DNA from: DTFZ01 sp964510055
GTDB lineage: Bacteria; Bacillota; Clostridia; Christensenellales; SZUA-584
Assembly (NCBI GenBank): GCA_964510055.1
Contig: CAZDZY010000014.1
Coordinates: forward strand, 1-41,144
Direction of reading: 5' to 3'
DNA: 41,144 nt
In this document: one piece after another, positions 7,294 to 15,910 of the stretch
Layout of the letters: each line of letters opens with the position of its first letter
How positions within the stretch are numbered: position 1 is the first letter of the stretch
Position numbers and translations under genes: made by a program
Notes under the pieces: generated by a model
Database searches by the model: none
What the model was told of the DNA's origin: nothing
What the model saw: only the letters and a program-made list of their open reading frames with translations

Positions 7294-10200
7294 TCAAGGG
7301 CGGCGTTTTCTTGAAGCTTCGCCGAGAATATGTTTTAAAGCGTTGATGTCGGCGGGCTTTTTGATATACAGGTCGAATCCGGCTTTTTGCGCGTCCTTTT
7401 CATACTGCTGGCCGGCATAGCCCGTTAAAGACACCAAAAAAGCATTTTTCGTGTCTTTATCTTCCCTCAGCCGCCTTGCTGTCTCAAAGCCGTTTATTCC
7501 CGGCAGCCCAATGTCGCAGATAATAACGTCGGGCGCATCCTCTTTCGCTTTTTTTATACCTTCCGTTCCGCTGGATACAGATACTGCGTCGTGACCTAAA
7601 AACCTTAACAGTTCACACATCATCTCGGAATAATCACTGTTGTCTTCAATTAAAAGCACTTTAAGGTTTCCTTCGGCTGTAGCTGCCTCATCCTTTTCCG
7701 GCGCCGCATGCCCGCGTCCTGCAACCGGGAGCATGATATAAAACTCCGAGCCTTTGCCTTTCCCTTCGCTGTATGCCCCGGCGTCGCCCCCATGTAGCTG
7801 CGCAATACCTTTTACTATCGAAAGCCCGAGCCCAACGCCCCCGGTCTTCCCGTCAGTTTGATTGCCCAACTGCATAAACGGTACAAACATCCTCGGCAGG
7901 TCTTCCGGGCTTATGCCGATCCCGGGATCTTTGACGCAAATGACCGCATGCCCGTCTTCTTTGTATGTCGACAGTATTACCGCTCCGGTCTCGGTAAACT
8001 TGAAAGCGTTTTGCAGCAGATTGCCGATTATCTGTTTTATGCGCACAGGGTCGGCGTCGACATAGATATCTTTGCCGATATCGGTCTCGAGCTTAAGCCC
8101 CTTTTGGGCGGCGAGAGGCATGTGGTCTTTTGCCACCAGCGAAACCAGCCTGCCAAGCTCAATGCGTTGTTTTCTGAGTTCTACCCTGTTATTTGAAATA
8201 CGTGTGAGGTCTAAGAGGTCGTCTACAAGGCTGCAAAGCTGGCCCATCTGCCGGTTTATTGCTTCCCTCGCGTTTTTTATATGGCTCTCGTCACGGGATA
8301 TCTCCATTAGCTGCAGCCCTGCGGATATGGTAGCGAGCGGGTTCCGTATCTCGTGGGACAGCGCGCTTAAAAAATCGTTTTTGTTCCTGTCGGCTTCTTC
8401 AAGCTTTTTGACCAAAGCCAAAGCGCACTCTTCGCTTTTGCGCAGTTCTTCCTCAGCCCTCTTTCTTTCGATTATATCCGCCGCCTGCCCTGCTAGCAGA
8501 TCTATATAACGCTGCATCTGATCGCCGGGGTAGCAGGGCCTGTCCCAGTAGGTCGACAATATGCCTACTACCTTCCCTATTCGGCTGATAAGCGGGGTGG
8601 ACTGTACGGCTCTCACCCCGGCGGCCAGATGGATATCCAACGCCGGAGTGTTTATATAGACCGGGCTTTTCATTATATCTTCCACGATAATGCGTTCTTC
8701 CTGCTGGAGCGCTTTTGTGCATATCCCGGCGTTGTCATGCGGCATCGAAGAAAAGAAATCGACGTAAGACTGCTCGAACCCAAGCTGGGCTGCCATTTCC
8801 AAACGGCCGGAGCCCGGCTGTAAAAGCTGCAGCGTGCCCTTATAGGCGCCGGATATGATTATCGCCGCCTTAAGTATATTGTAGAGTATAGACTCGAAAT
8901 CGCCTTCCTGCACAAAACTTGCGCTTATCTTCTGTATGCGCGACACCGCGCTGACTTCGGCGGCAAGGCGCTCCTCGCTCTCCTTAAGCGCTTCTTCCGC
9001 GCGCTTTCTTTGCAACGCCGCGTATATAGCGGGAGCCAGCGCCTCAAGCGCCTCTTTCTCGTCCTCCATAAATCCGTCTTCCCGGTTCGCGGCGGCAATA
9101 AGCCCGACCGCATTCCCGCCCCGGATAAACGGCACCCCGAGGAACGAATGGATCTCGACATCGCTGCCGGGGACGCCCGTACCGCCCGGGCGCGGGGAAT
9201 CCCCGTTTATTATCAGGCTCGCCCTGCTGTCTATCACATCTCTTAGCAGCCCTTCGTGGTTTAACCTGGAGAGCCGCCTGCGCAGCCTTTCTCCGCTGCT
9301 CCCGCTGCCGAAACTAAGGGATATTTCATACATCAGCCTTTCTCCCTTCAGTTCCCCTATAAAGCTTACGCCGCTGTCAATGACGGCATTGATAGTTTCT
9401 AGGCATTCCAATTCAAGTTCTTCCGTCGTGCCGCAGGAAACTGATCTTTCATGGATACGGTTGATAAGCTGCAGTATCCTGTTCTTGCGGTTTATCATTG
9501 CCTCATCCTTCCTGCGTTTCGTTATATCATGGACTATAGCCGTTACCCCGGTCGGTTCCCCGTCTTCGTCCTTAATAAAGCTTACGTCCAATGAAATGAA
9601 TATTTCCCTGCCGTCCTTTGTTTTGATCTTATAATCTACGTTTCGTTTCGATTCTTTGCCCCGAATCCACATCTCTACCCGCGCGAGGAATGTCGCTATG
9701 CCCCTTTCGTCCATCAATACGGCAGGATCCATACTCAGCAGTTCTTCCCTGCTGTACCCCGACATGCGGCAGATGACGTCGTTAACTGATATAAACCGTC
9801 TCGTCCGGAAATCCATTTCACAGATCCCCGCAGGCGCATATTTGACCAGCATCTCGTATTTGCTTTCACTTTCGCTCAGCGCTTCTTCCGTACGCTTCCT
9901 CAGCAGTACTTCATAGACAGTCGGCGCAAGCGCCTCAAGCTCTTCTCTCTCGTCTTCGGTATAGCCGCCTTCACGATTTGCAACGGCTACCATGCCGGCA
10001 ACGCTGCCGTTCTGAAAGAACGGAACTCCGAGGAAAGATTTCAGCGCTGCATGCTCTTTCGGGAGGTTGATTACGTCGGGATAAGAGGTGGGCGTGTTGG
10101 CTATCACAGCCTTCCCGGAATTCAGCACGCCGCCGTACAATCCTTTTATCTCAAAACTTCCGGGCAGACGTTTACGTCCGTTCATATCCGGAAGTCCGCA

Positions 10201-12834
10201 CTTCTCCAACCCCATCATGCTTACCGCGATTTCATGGAAGAGGCCGTCATTCCCAACCTCTCCGATAAAACTGCACTTGCTCCCGGTCATCCCTTCAATT
10301 ATTTCAAGGCAGGCCTTTCCCAGTTCCTCCATTGTGCCGCAATATACGTATTGTTCGTATACTTTCTTTATTGCCTGCAATATCGTGTTCTGCCGGTTTA
10401 TCTTCTTCTCGTTTTGCCTGCGTTCCGTTATGTCATGCGCTACGACCGTGACTCTCAGGGGTTCCCCTGTTTGGCCGCGCTTGAAATTGACGTACAATTC
10501 CCCATATATTTTCCGGCCGCTTTTAGCGAGCACGCAAAAATCGATATTTTCCTCCGGCTTCTCGCCCTTCAGCCATTGCCCGATCCTTTCCAGGAACACT
10601 TCCTTTCCCTGCTCATCCAACAGATCGGACGGGTCCATAGCAAGCATCTCTTCTTTGCTGTAGCCCAATATACGGCACATGGCGTCGTTTACCGACAGGA
10701 ACTTATGCGTGCGGAAATCCGCCTCGCAGATGCCTGCCGGGGCATATTTTACCAGTTCCCGGTATTTCTCTTCGCTTTCGCGCAGCGCCCTCGTTATCAT
10801 AAGGCGGTTCATAGCTATTGCCACATGCTCCGAAACGCTGTTCATAAACATCAGTTCGTCCTCGGTAAAGGCATTCTGCTTTTTGCTCCCGAAGGCGAGC
10901 GTGCCCGCTACATGGTCGCCCGATTTGAGAGGAAAGCTCGCATAGCTTCGCAGCCCGAAGAACTTAAGCGGCTTAACTTTAGGGTCCTTTGAATTTTGAA
11001 CATCCGTTACTACGATCCGTTTCCCGTCTTTCGCGGCGCACCCGCACACCGCCTCACCGAAATCCAGCCATTCCAGCTTTTCAGCCTCTTCTGAAGGTAT
11101 CCCCGAACAGGCATTAAGGTGGAGGCGCCCGCCCTCGCATATATAATTGAAAAAGACGTCGCCTTCTATGTACCCGACCGTTTCCCTGCAGATATCCTCG
11201 ATGACAGCCTGCGGATCTTCGCTCTCGAGCAGGCGGCTTGTGATCCCGCCCAGCACTTCTTCGCGCAGCAGAGCTTTACCGAGAGCCTTCTCGGCGCGCC
11301 TGTGCTCGGTGATATCAATATCCATTTCAAGTATCAGCGTTGTCCCGTTTATATCGGTGAACGGGAAATCGTAAACGTCTATTACCATATCGCCTTCCGG
11401 GTCAAAGAATTCCCAATGGTGCGGCTGCCCGGTCTTAAGAGGGCGCAGCGCTTCGCAGGAATCGCAGGGTTTGGAATAACCGTGGCAATACTCGTAACAA
11501 TGCCGCCCATCCGACTCGCCGTGTCTTTCCCTGAACATACGGTTGGCAAAAACGACGTGATAATCGGAAGTCAACAGGCAGATCATTACCGGCAGTGTTT
11601 CCAGTACGCTGAATAAGCGCCGGCGTTCATCGTTTAGTTCGCAGGTCCGTTTCTCCAATTCCATATATGCAGTTTTGGCTTCTTCCTCGGTCTGCCTGCG
11701 CTTTGTTATATCGCTCGCGGCTCCGAACCATTCTTTTATATCGCCTTTTTCATCGAGCAAAGGTATGGCGCGCGAATATATCCATCCGGCGCTTCCGTCT
11801 GCCCGCAGTACGCGGTGCTCGAGCTCGAACAGCTTTTTCTCCCGTATGCATTCGTCTGCTAAGCTAGTTACATATTCCCGGCTGTCCGGGTGGATATATT
11901 CATTAAGCCAGTTTCTGTTCGGTTCTTTTTTATCCGTGAGGAAACCCTTACCATAGAGTTCGGTCATCGTTCCCCAATCGGGGCTCATACGGTAAATAAT
12001 GTCCGACGTCGCAAACATAAAGCCCCGGATATTCTCCTCGCTATCGCGCATAGCCTCTTCGGCAAGTTTGCGTTCTGTAATGTTGTGGGCGATTATGGCG
12101 GCGCCCACCGGCCTGCCGCTTTCGTCCCGCATGAACTTTGCGTGCAAAAGAGCATACACCGCTCTGCCGTCCTTCGTATACGCCTTATATTCCATGCTCG
12201 GGTCAGGCTTATCTCCGCTAATCCATTTGCGGGCCTTTGCTTCCAACTCCGCCATGTCGTCCTTATGCAGAATGCCGGCGGGTCCCATATTAAGGAATTC
12301 TTCTCTTGTATAGCCCATCCATTCACACATGACATCGTTGACCGATATGAACCTGTTAGTGCGAAAATCGATCTCGTAGATGCCGGCCGGAGCAAGCTTC
12401 ACAAGCTCCTGGTATTTCCGTTCGCTCTCCCCCAGCGCCTCATCTGTCTTCTTCCGCTCGGTGATATCGCGGAAATAAACGGCGAGGCCGCCGGACACCG
12501 GATAGGCGTCCGCATCCGCCCATATACCTGATCCGGGCAGGAACTCCTCCCAATGAACGTGTATATGCTCCCGCAAAGCTTTATGATGCATTTTCCAGCC
12601 TACAGTATTTTTTGACGCGGGAAACATGTCCCACAACACTGTTCCTAAAATATCTTTCCTGCGGCAGTTCCAGCATTCCTCCGCTTTCCTGTTCGCATAG
12701 CGAAGGCGCCACTTGCTGTCAACGATATAAAAGGCATCCGCAATGTTGTCGAGTATCCCTGAAAACTCCGGACTTTTAAGTATGGCAGACAAGGCCTCGT
12801 TTGAGCCCGTTTCTTTCGAATCGTTTTTATTCAT
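7294..12834 (-). CDS. Giant soluble hybrid histidine kinase (6 PAS, 4 GAF, HisKA, HATPase, REC)
   Basis: An 1846-residue sensor kinase without membrane segments, so it senses intracellular signals. Approximate order: PAS 20-128, PAS 138-256, PAS 265-380, PAS 405-512, GAF 525-680, PAS 688-805, GAF 815-980, PAS 988-1107, GAF 1115-1275, GAF 1290-1455, HisKA with phospho-acceptor His1494 (SHEIRNP), HATPase with N box N1605/N1609, G1 DPGIG at 1636-1640 and G2 GVGLGLS near 1667, then a receiver with E1730-D1731 and phospho-acceptor Asp1774 (ICDIGLPG). PAS 4 carries C446, C450, C457 and C460 in a CYEYC...CDSC motif seen in redox or metal-binding PAS domains. The blocks 688-980 and 988-1275 are clearly related to each other, showing an internal PAS-GAF duplication. 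The ATG at 12834 follows GGGGGGATAACC. No output gene is adjacent, so its target is unknown. Confidence 0.93.
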   Translation of the reverse strand: MNKNDSKETGSNEALSAILKSPEFSGILDNIADAFYIVDSKWRLRYANRKAEECWNCRRKDILGTVLWDMFPASKNTVGWKMHHKALREHIHVHWEEFLPGSGIWADADAYPVSGGLAVYFRDITERKKTDEALGESERKYQELVKLAPAGIYEIDFRTNRFISVNDVMCEWMGYTREEFLNMGPAGILHKDDMAELEAKARKWISGDKPDPSMEYKAYTKDGRAVYALLHAKFMRDESGRPVGAAIIAHNITERKLAEEAMRDSEENIRGFMFATSDIIYRMSPDWGTMTELYGKGFLTDKKEPNRNWLNEYIHPDSREYVTSLADECIREKKLFELEHRVLRADGSAGWIYSRAIPLLDEKGDIKEWFGAASDITKRRQTEEEAKTAYMELEKRTCELNDERRRLFSVLETLPVMICLLTSDYHVVFANRMFRERHGESDGRHCYEYCHGYSKPCDSCEALRPLKTGQPHHWEFFDPEGDMVIDVYDFPFTDINGTTLILEMDIDITEHRRAEKALGKALLREEVLGGITSRLLESEDPQAVIEDICRETVGYIEGDVFFNYICEGGRLHLNACSGIPSEEAEKLEWLDFGEAVCGCAAKDGKRIVVTDVQNSKDPKVKPLKFFGLRSYASFPLKSGDHVAGTLAFGSKKQNAFTEDELMFMNSVSEHVAIAMNRLMITRALRESEEKYRELVKYAPAGICEADFRTHKFLSVNDAMCRILGYSKEEMLAMDPSDLLDEQGKEVFLERIGQWLKGEKPEENIDFCVLAKSGRKIYGELYVNFKRGQTGEPLRVTVVAHDITERRQNEKKINRQNTILQAIKKVYEQYVYCGTMEELGKACLEIIEGMTGSKCSFIGEVGNDGLFHEIAVSMMGLEKCGLPDMNGRKRLPGSFEIKGLYGGVLNSGKAVIANTPTSYPDVINLPKEHAALKSFLGVPFFQNGSVAGMVAVANREGGYTEDEREELEALAPTVYEVLLRKRTEEALSESESKYEMLVKYAPAGICEMDFRTRRFISVNDVICRMSGYSREELLSMDPAVLMDERGIATFLARVEMWIRGKESKRNVDYKIKTKDGREIFISLDVSFIKDEDGEPTGVTAIVHDITKRRKDEAMINRKNRILQLINRIHERSVSCGTTEELELECLETINAVIDSGVSFIGELKGERLMYEISLSFGSGSSGERLRRRLSRLNHEGLLRDVIDSRASLIINGDSPRPGGTGVPGSDVEIHSFLGVPFIRGGNAVGLIAAANREDGFMEDEKEALEALAPAIYAALQRKRAEEALKESEERLAAEVSAVSRIQKISASFVQEGDFESILYNILKAAIIISGAYKGTLQLLQPGSGRLEMAAQLGFEQSYVDFFSSMPHDNAGICTKALQQEERIIVEDIMKSPVYINTPALDIHLAAGVRAVQSTPLISRIGKVVGILSTYWDRPCYPGDQMQRYIDLLAGQAADIIERKRAEEELRKSEECALALVKKLEEADRNKNDFLSALSHEIRNPLATISAGLQLMEISRDESHIKNAREAINRQMGQLCSLVDDLLDLTRISNNRVELRKQRIELGRLVSLVAKDHMPLAAQKGLKLETDIGKDIYVDADPVRIKQIIGNLLQNAFKFTETGAVILSTYKEDGHAVICVKDPGIGISPEDLPRMFVPFMQLGNQTDGKTGGVGLGLSIVKGIAQLHGGDAGAYSEGKGKGSEFYIMLPVAGRGHAAPEKDEAATAEGNLKVLLIEDNSDYSEMMCELLRFLGHDAVSVSSGTEGIKKAKEDAPDVIICDIGLPGINGFETARRLREDKDTKNAFLVSLTGYAGQQYEKDAQKAGFDLYIKKPADINALKHILGEASRKRRP

Positions 12835-13020
12835 CGGTTATCCCCCCGCTCTGATGAACAAAGTCCTATATCATTTTGAATAGCTTACTAATAAAGATGA
12901 TGTCGGCTTATAGTCATATAGCACATATGCATAATATACATGTTAATCCAATATGCGGCGGATTTCAAGAGATTAAGGTAATTTCGTGCAAAAACAACCT
13001 TTAATAGGCAGGAGTCGCCA

Positions 13021-13045
13021 ATAAAAATAGGGTGTGTAAACACCC
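13021..13045 (-). terminator. Terminator of the DUF362 gene
   Basis: Read on the minus strand, GGGTGT-TTAC-ACACCC is followed by TATTTTTATT, 26 bp after the DUF362 stop. Perfect 6-bp stem and T-rich tail. Confidence 0.85.
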
Positions 13046-13070
13046 GTTCTAAAAACGATATCTTTGTTTC

Positions 13071-14195
13071 TCAACGTGAAAACAGCCTCATCACGCGGTT
13101 AGAGTGCACCAGCTTTACGGCTTTATGTACGCAGAGTTCATGGCAGCACATGCACTCTATACACTTGGCGTAATCTATTTTTTTAGTCTCCCTATCTATC
13201 GCGCCTGCCGGGCAGCTGTCCACGCAGACGTTGCATTTTTTGCATTTTGAGAGGTCCATCTGCGGCCTCGTCTTTAAAAGATCTACGATGAACTTGAGCA
13301 CCCCGCCGCCTCCCTGTATCGCTTTCGGCACTTTAAACCCAACGAGCTTTGGAGGAGACGTGAAATCTCCGCAAACCTCTATCTCCTCGAGTTTCCACTC
13401 GCCTATGCCTTCTTCGATCGAAGCTTTGAATATCGGCAGGCCTTCTATTCTGCGGCCTATCATGTCCACGGCCACAGCGTCAAGCGCCAGCCGGTCTTCG
13501 CTTATAAGTATCTTGCCGGCCTCGTATATATGCCCCGTTGTAGGCCCCTGTTTGTCCATGGCGAGCACGCCGTCCATTATATTAAGGCCGGCCTTTATCG
13601 CTTTATTTATCTCGCATATAGTCCGCCCGAGGCTTTCGGTTGACGGAGCCGCCTTATGATATTCGGCCTTTTTCTGCCCGGGCACGCAGCCGAACAGGTT
13701 CTTTACCGCTCCGGTATATGTCGCCATCATATGCGTCTTGAATTTCGGCAGGTTGATCACCAGATCCGCGTCGAATACCGGCTTCGCGAGATACATCTTC
13801 GCGCCCGGAGTTCCGACTTCCATTACGCCCTCTTTATCGAAGTTCTTTATAACGGCCCCTTCTTCTTCGGCGACCCTTACCATGCCGGATATGTCGAGCG
13901 CCTTCGCTGTTTGCGCTTTTCCGCCTATAGACCCGCCCGCGCTGTCGCCTATCCATACGCCGCAGCCGTGCTTTTTCACTATGCGCGCCACAGCGCGCAC
14001 AAATTCGCAATGCGTTACCGCGGCCGTCTCCGAGGGCAGCGGCCCAATGAGGTTTACCTTAAGCAGCACGTTCATGCCGGGTTTGAGAAAGCGCTCCCAT
14101 CCGCCCAGCTGTTTTATGCCTTCGTTTATTTTCTTTATAACTTCGTCGATATCGTACGTGCCGCACTGCATCACGGCTACTTTTGTTTTACTCAT
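13071..14195 (-). CDS. DUF362 domain protein with C-terminal 2[4Fe-4S] ferredoxin
   Basis: A 374-residue cytosolic protein. Residues from about 5 to 300 form a DUF362 domain (for example LLKVNLIGPLPSE and VINLPKFKTH), and the C-terminus has two cluster motifs: CKKCNVCVDSC followed by Pro, and CIECMCCHELC followed by Val instead of the usual Pro. DUF362 proteins are widespread in anaerobes, often fused to ferredoxins, and are suspected to take part in redox reactions, but no reaction is established. I chose the ATG at 14195 because AGGAGA lies seven bases upstream; the longer frame to 14252 would cover its promoter. It is divergent from the membrane TPR-like gene. Confidence 0.88.
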   Translation of the reverse strand: MSKTKVAVMQCGTYDIDEVIKKINEGIKQLGGWERFLKPGMNVLLKVNLIGPLPSETAAVTHCEFVRAVARIVKKHGCGVWIGDSAGGSIGGKAQTAKALDISGMVRVAEEEGAVIKNFDKEGVMEVGTPGAKMYLAKPVFDADLVINLPKFKTHMMATYTGAVKNLFGCVPGQKKAEYHKAAPSTESLGRTICEINKAIKAGLNIMDGVLAMDKQGPTTGHIYEAGKILISEDRLALDAVAVDMIGRRIEGLPIFKASIEEGIGEWKLEEIEVCGDFTSPPKLVGFKVPKAIQGGGGVLKFIVDLLKTRPQMDLSKCKKCNVCVDSCPAGAIDRETKKIDYAKCIECMCCHELCVHKAVKLVHSNRVMRLFSR

Positions 14196-14236
14196 ATATT
14201 CTCCTGTAATTACACCAAGATATGATCGGCTTTTAA

Positions 14237-14259
14237 ATTGTACCACGAACATGTTCGTG
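14237..14259 (-). promoter_or_regulatory. Extended -10 promoter of the DUF362 gene with a 16-bp palindrome
   Basis: On the minus strand TG-G-TACAAT forms an extended -10 box (TACAAT at 14237-14242). The perfect palindrome CACGAACATGTTCGTG occupies 14244-14259, directly in the spacer where the -35 contact would be. No good -35 box exists, so the dyad may be an activator or repressor site. Confidence 0.6.
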
Positions 14260-14271
14260 CAGGAATAAAGT

Positions 14272-14305
14272 TTGACAAATGTTCACAAAGCGTTCTAAAC
14301 GCTTT
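14272..14305 (+). promoter_or_regulatory. TTGACA box and 8-3-8 dyad upstream of the TPR-like gene
   Basis: TTGACA lies at 14272-14277 and the perfect dyad AAAGCGTT-CTA-AACGCTTT at 14287-14305. The hexamer at the right distance from TTGACA is poor; an alternative -10 GATAAT at 14325-14330 would start transcription almost at the ATG. The dyad is a good operator candidate, but the promoter assignment is uncertain. Confidence 0.45.
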
Positions 14306-14339
14306 CCTTTTGTTCGTAGTTTGTGATAATATTAGGTAT

Positions 14340-15191
14340 ATGAATGTAACTGTTCGTTGGCTGGTACTGCTAATTAAAAACTATAGACTCATAGTTTTTG
14401 GTTCTTTTCTTGCTGTAGCCGTAATTATGTTTTTTGTAGGTAATACATATTTATTTACAACGTATCCGTTCCTTTATTACCCTTCATTTATTGTATTCCT
14501 TTTTATTGTTTATATCTGTTTCAGGCAGTATAGGGTAACAAGACTTAAAACGATTGAGAGCCTGCTAACAGAGCAGTGCGACCCGGAAAATTATGTTCGC
14601 GTAATGGACGAATTAATAGACAGGCTGGACGATACTAAGATAAATACCGATGTAGGTATTTACGAGATCCGGCTGGGATTTGAGATGTACTGGCTCAGGC
14701 TTACCGAAGGTATAATAGCCTCGGGGGAATTCGATGAAGCTCTGGATATTCTTAAAGATCTGACGGCGGTAGAACCTGAAAAAGATGAAAAGCTATATAG
14801 ACTGCTCTGCCAACATGATCTATGCAGCGTTTATATCAGCCTTGGCAGCATTCAGAGAGCTTCACAACATTTCGGGCAATTTGAAAGCATCTTTAACACT
14901 CTTATTGCAAGAAATAAACGCAAATGGGAAGCGCGGCACGGATGCCTGCTTTGCAGGCTCGATATGGCGAAAGGAGTTTATGAAGGCGCGGAAACCATTT
15001 TCACAAATGCATTTGAAAGCGCAGACACTATCTTCGACAGCGTTAACGCAAAATTCTACCTCGGACAGATATATCTGCATATCGGCAATAACGCTCGTGC
15101 AAAAGAGGCTTTAGAATATGTTATTGAACACGGCAATAAGCTTTTTATAGCAGAAGAAGCAAAAGCGCGGCTGAAACAAATCGCAGAATAA
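14340..15191 (+). CDS. Membrane protein with TPR-like helical repeats
   Basis: A 283-residue protein with two hydrophobic segments (about residues 9-33 and 38-60) followed by a soluble helical region. The region from residue 90 to the end reads as paired amphipathic helices of TPR type, with spacing typical of YISLGSIQRASQHF and YLGQIYLHIGNNARAKEALEYV. TPR domains usually bind partner proteins; no partner is visible. I prefer the ATG at 14340, which directly precedes the first membrane segment, over the TTG- or ATG-like extension to 14238, which crosses the palindromes. The ribosome binding site is weak (TTAGGT), and transcription could begin nearly at the start codon. The nitroreductase follows 98 bp downstream. 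Confidence 0.75.
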   Translation: MNVTVRWLVLLIKNYRLIVFGSFLAVAVIMFFVGNTYLFTTYPFLYYPSFIVFLFIVYICFRQYRVTRLKTIESLLTEQCDPENYVRVMDELIDRLDDTKINTDVGIYEIRLGFEMYWLRLTEGIIASGEFDEALDILKDLTAVEPEKDEKLYRLLCQHDLCSVYISLGSIQRASQHFGQFESIFNTLIARNKRKWEARHGCLLCRLDMAKGVYEGAETIFTNAFESADTIFDSVNAKFYLGQIYLHIGNNARAKEALEYVIEHGNKLFIAEEAKARLKQIAE

Positions 15192-15289
15192 TATCGAACA
15201 TATATTCCCTTTCTATGCGCGGTGTGTTAGAATAAAATATAATACGCCGGTATTTGTATTCATTATGTCGCATAAAGGGGGTGCCTTTT

Positions 15290-15910
15290 ATGGAACTCAT
15301 GGAAGCTATAGAAAACAGGAGGACGGTGCGGGATTTTACGGATAAGGCCGTACCGAAAGAAGTCATCGAAAAGGCGCTGTACGCGGGGCTTAAAGCGCCC
15401 AGTTACAACCATCAGAAACAGGTATATTTCACATTAGTAAGAGACCCGGAACTGCGGCTCGGCCTGATAGCGGCGGAGGGTATGAAAGACGAAGTCTCGG
15501 AGAAGTTCAAAGAGACCCTTAAGAAGGAATATGAGCAGCTTGCGCAGCAGATGTACATGGACGCCATACCAAAGCAGAACAGGATGATAAAGGACGCTCC
15601 CGAATTGCTTATCGTATCGTATAAACCTAAAAAGGCGTTTGCGGACAGCCGGACGCCCGCGGACCAGAATTGTCACGCCGCCGTATGGATGTGCATTGAA
15701 AATATCCTTCTCAGCCTCGCTGAGGACGGCGTTTTCGGCACGACTATGGTGCCCGACAACACCGCGGCAATGAAAGAAGTGCTCGGAATGCCGCAGGAAC
15801 TCGAGATAGCCGTGCTCCTGCCTTTTGGTTATAAGTCTCCGGGCGCGTTTGTAATACCGCAGAAAGAAGTAGGCGTGAGAGAAGCGCTGCATTATGACAG
15901 GTGGGAATAG
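15290..15910 (+). CDS. Nitroreductase-family flavoprotein
   Basis: A 206-residue FMN-dependent oxidoreductase-like protein. The N-terminal MEAIENRRTVRDF motif carries the arginines that contact the FMN phosphate, and APSYNHQ near residue 42 is the usual FMN/substrate loop; the C-terminal half (MCIENILLSLAEDGVFGTTMVP and LPFGY) is typical of the family. Substrates of this family range from nitroaromatics to quinones and flavins, and the sequence does not decide among them. ATG 15290 has AAAGGGGGTG seven bases upstream; the frame is open to 15254 but without a start signal. It converges tail-to-tail with the acyltransferase, with stop codons directly adjacent. Confidence 0.88.
   Translation: MELMEAIENRRTVRDFTDKAVPKEVIEKALYAGLKAPSYNHQKQVYFTLVRDPELRLGLIAAEGMKDEVSEKFKETLKKEYEQLAQQMYMDAIPKQNRMIKDAPELLIVSYKPKKAFADSRTPADQNCHAAVWMCIENILLSLAEDGVFGTTMVPDNTAAMKEVLGMPQELEIAVLLPFGYKSPGAFVIPQKEVGVREALHYDRWE

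Noticed and set aside
10051..10992. 313-codon plus-strand ORF opposite the histidine kinase
   Set aside because: Antisense shadow of the kinase; no start signal and no recognisable domain, while the minus-strand reading gives full PAS/GAF domains.
14244..14259. CACGAACATGTTCGTG as a LexA box
   Set aside because: GAAC and GTTC are only two bases apart, while Bacillota SOS boxes need four, so it is listed only as an unassigned palindrome.
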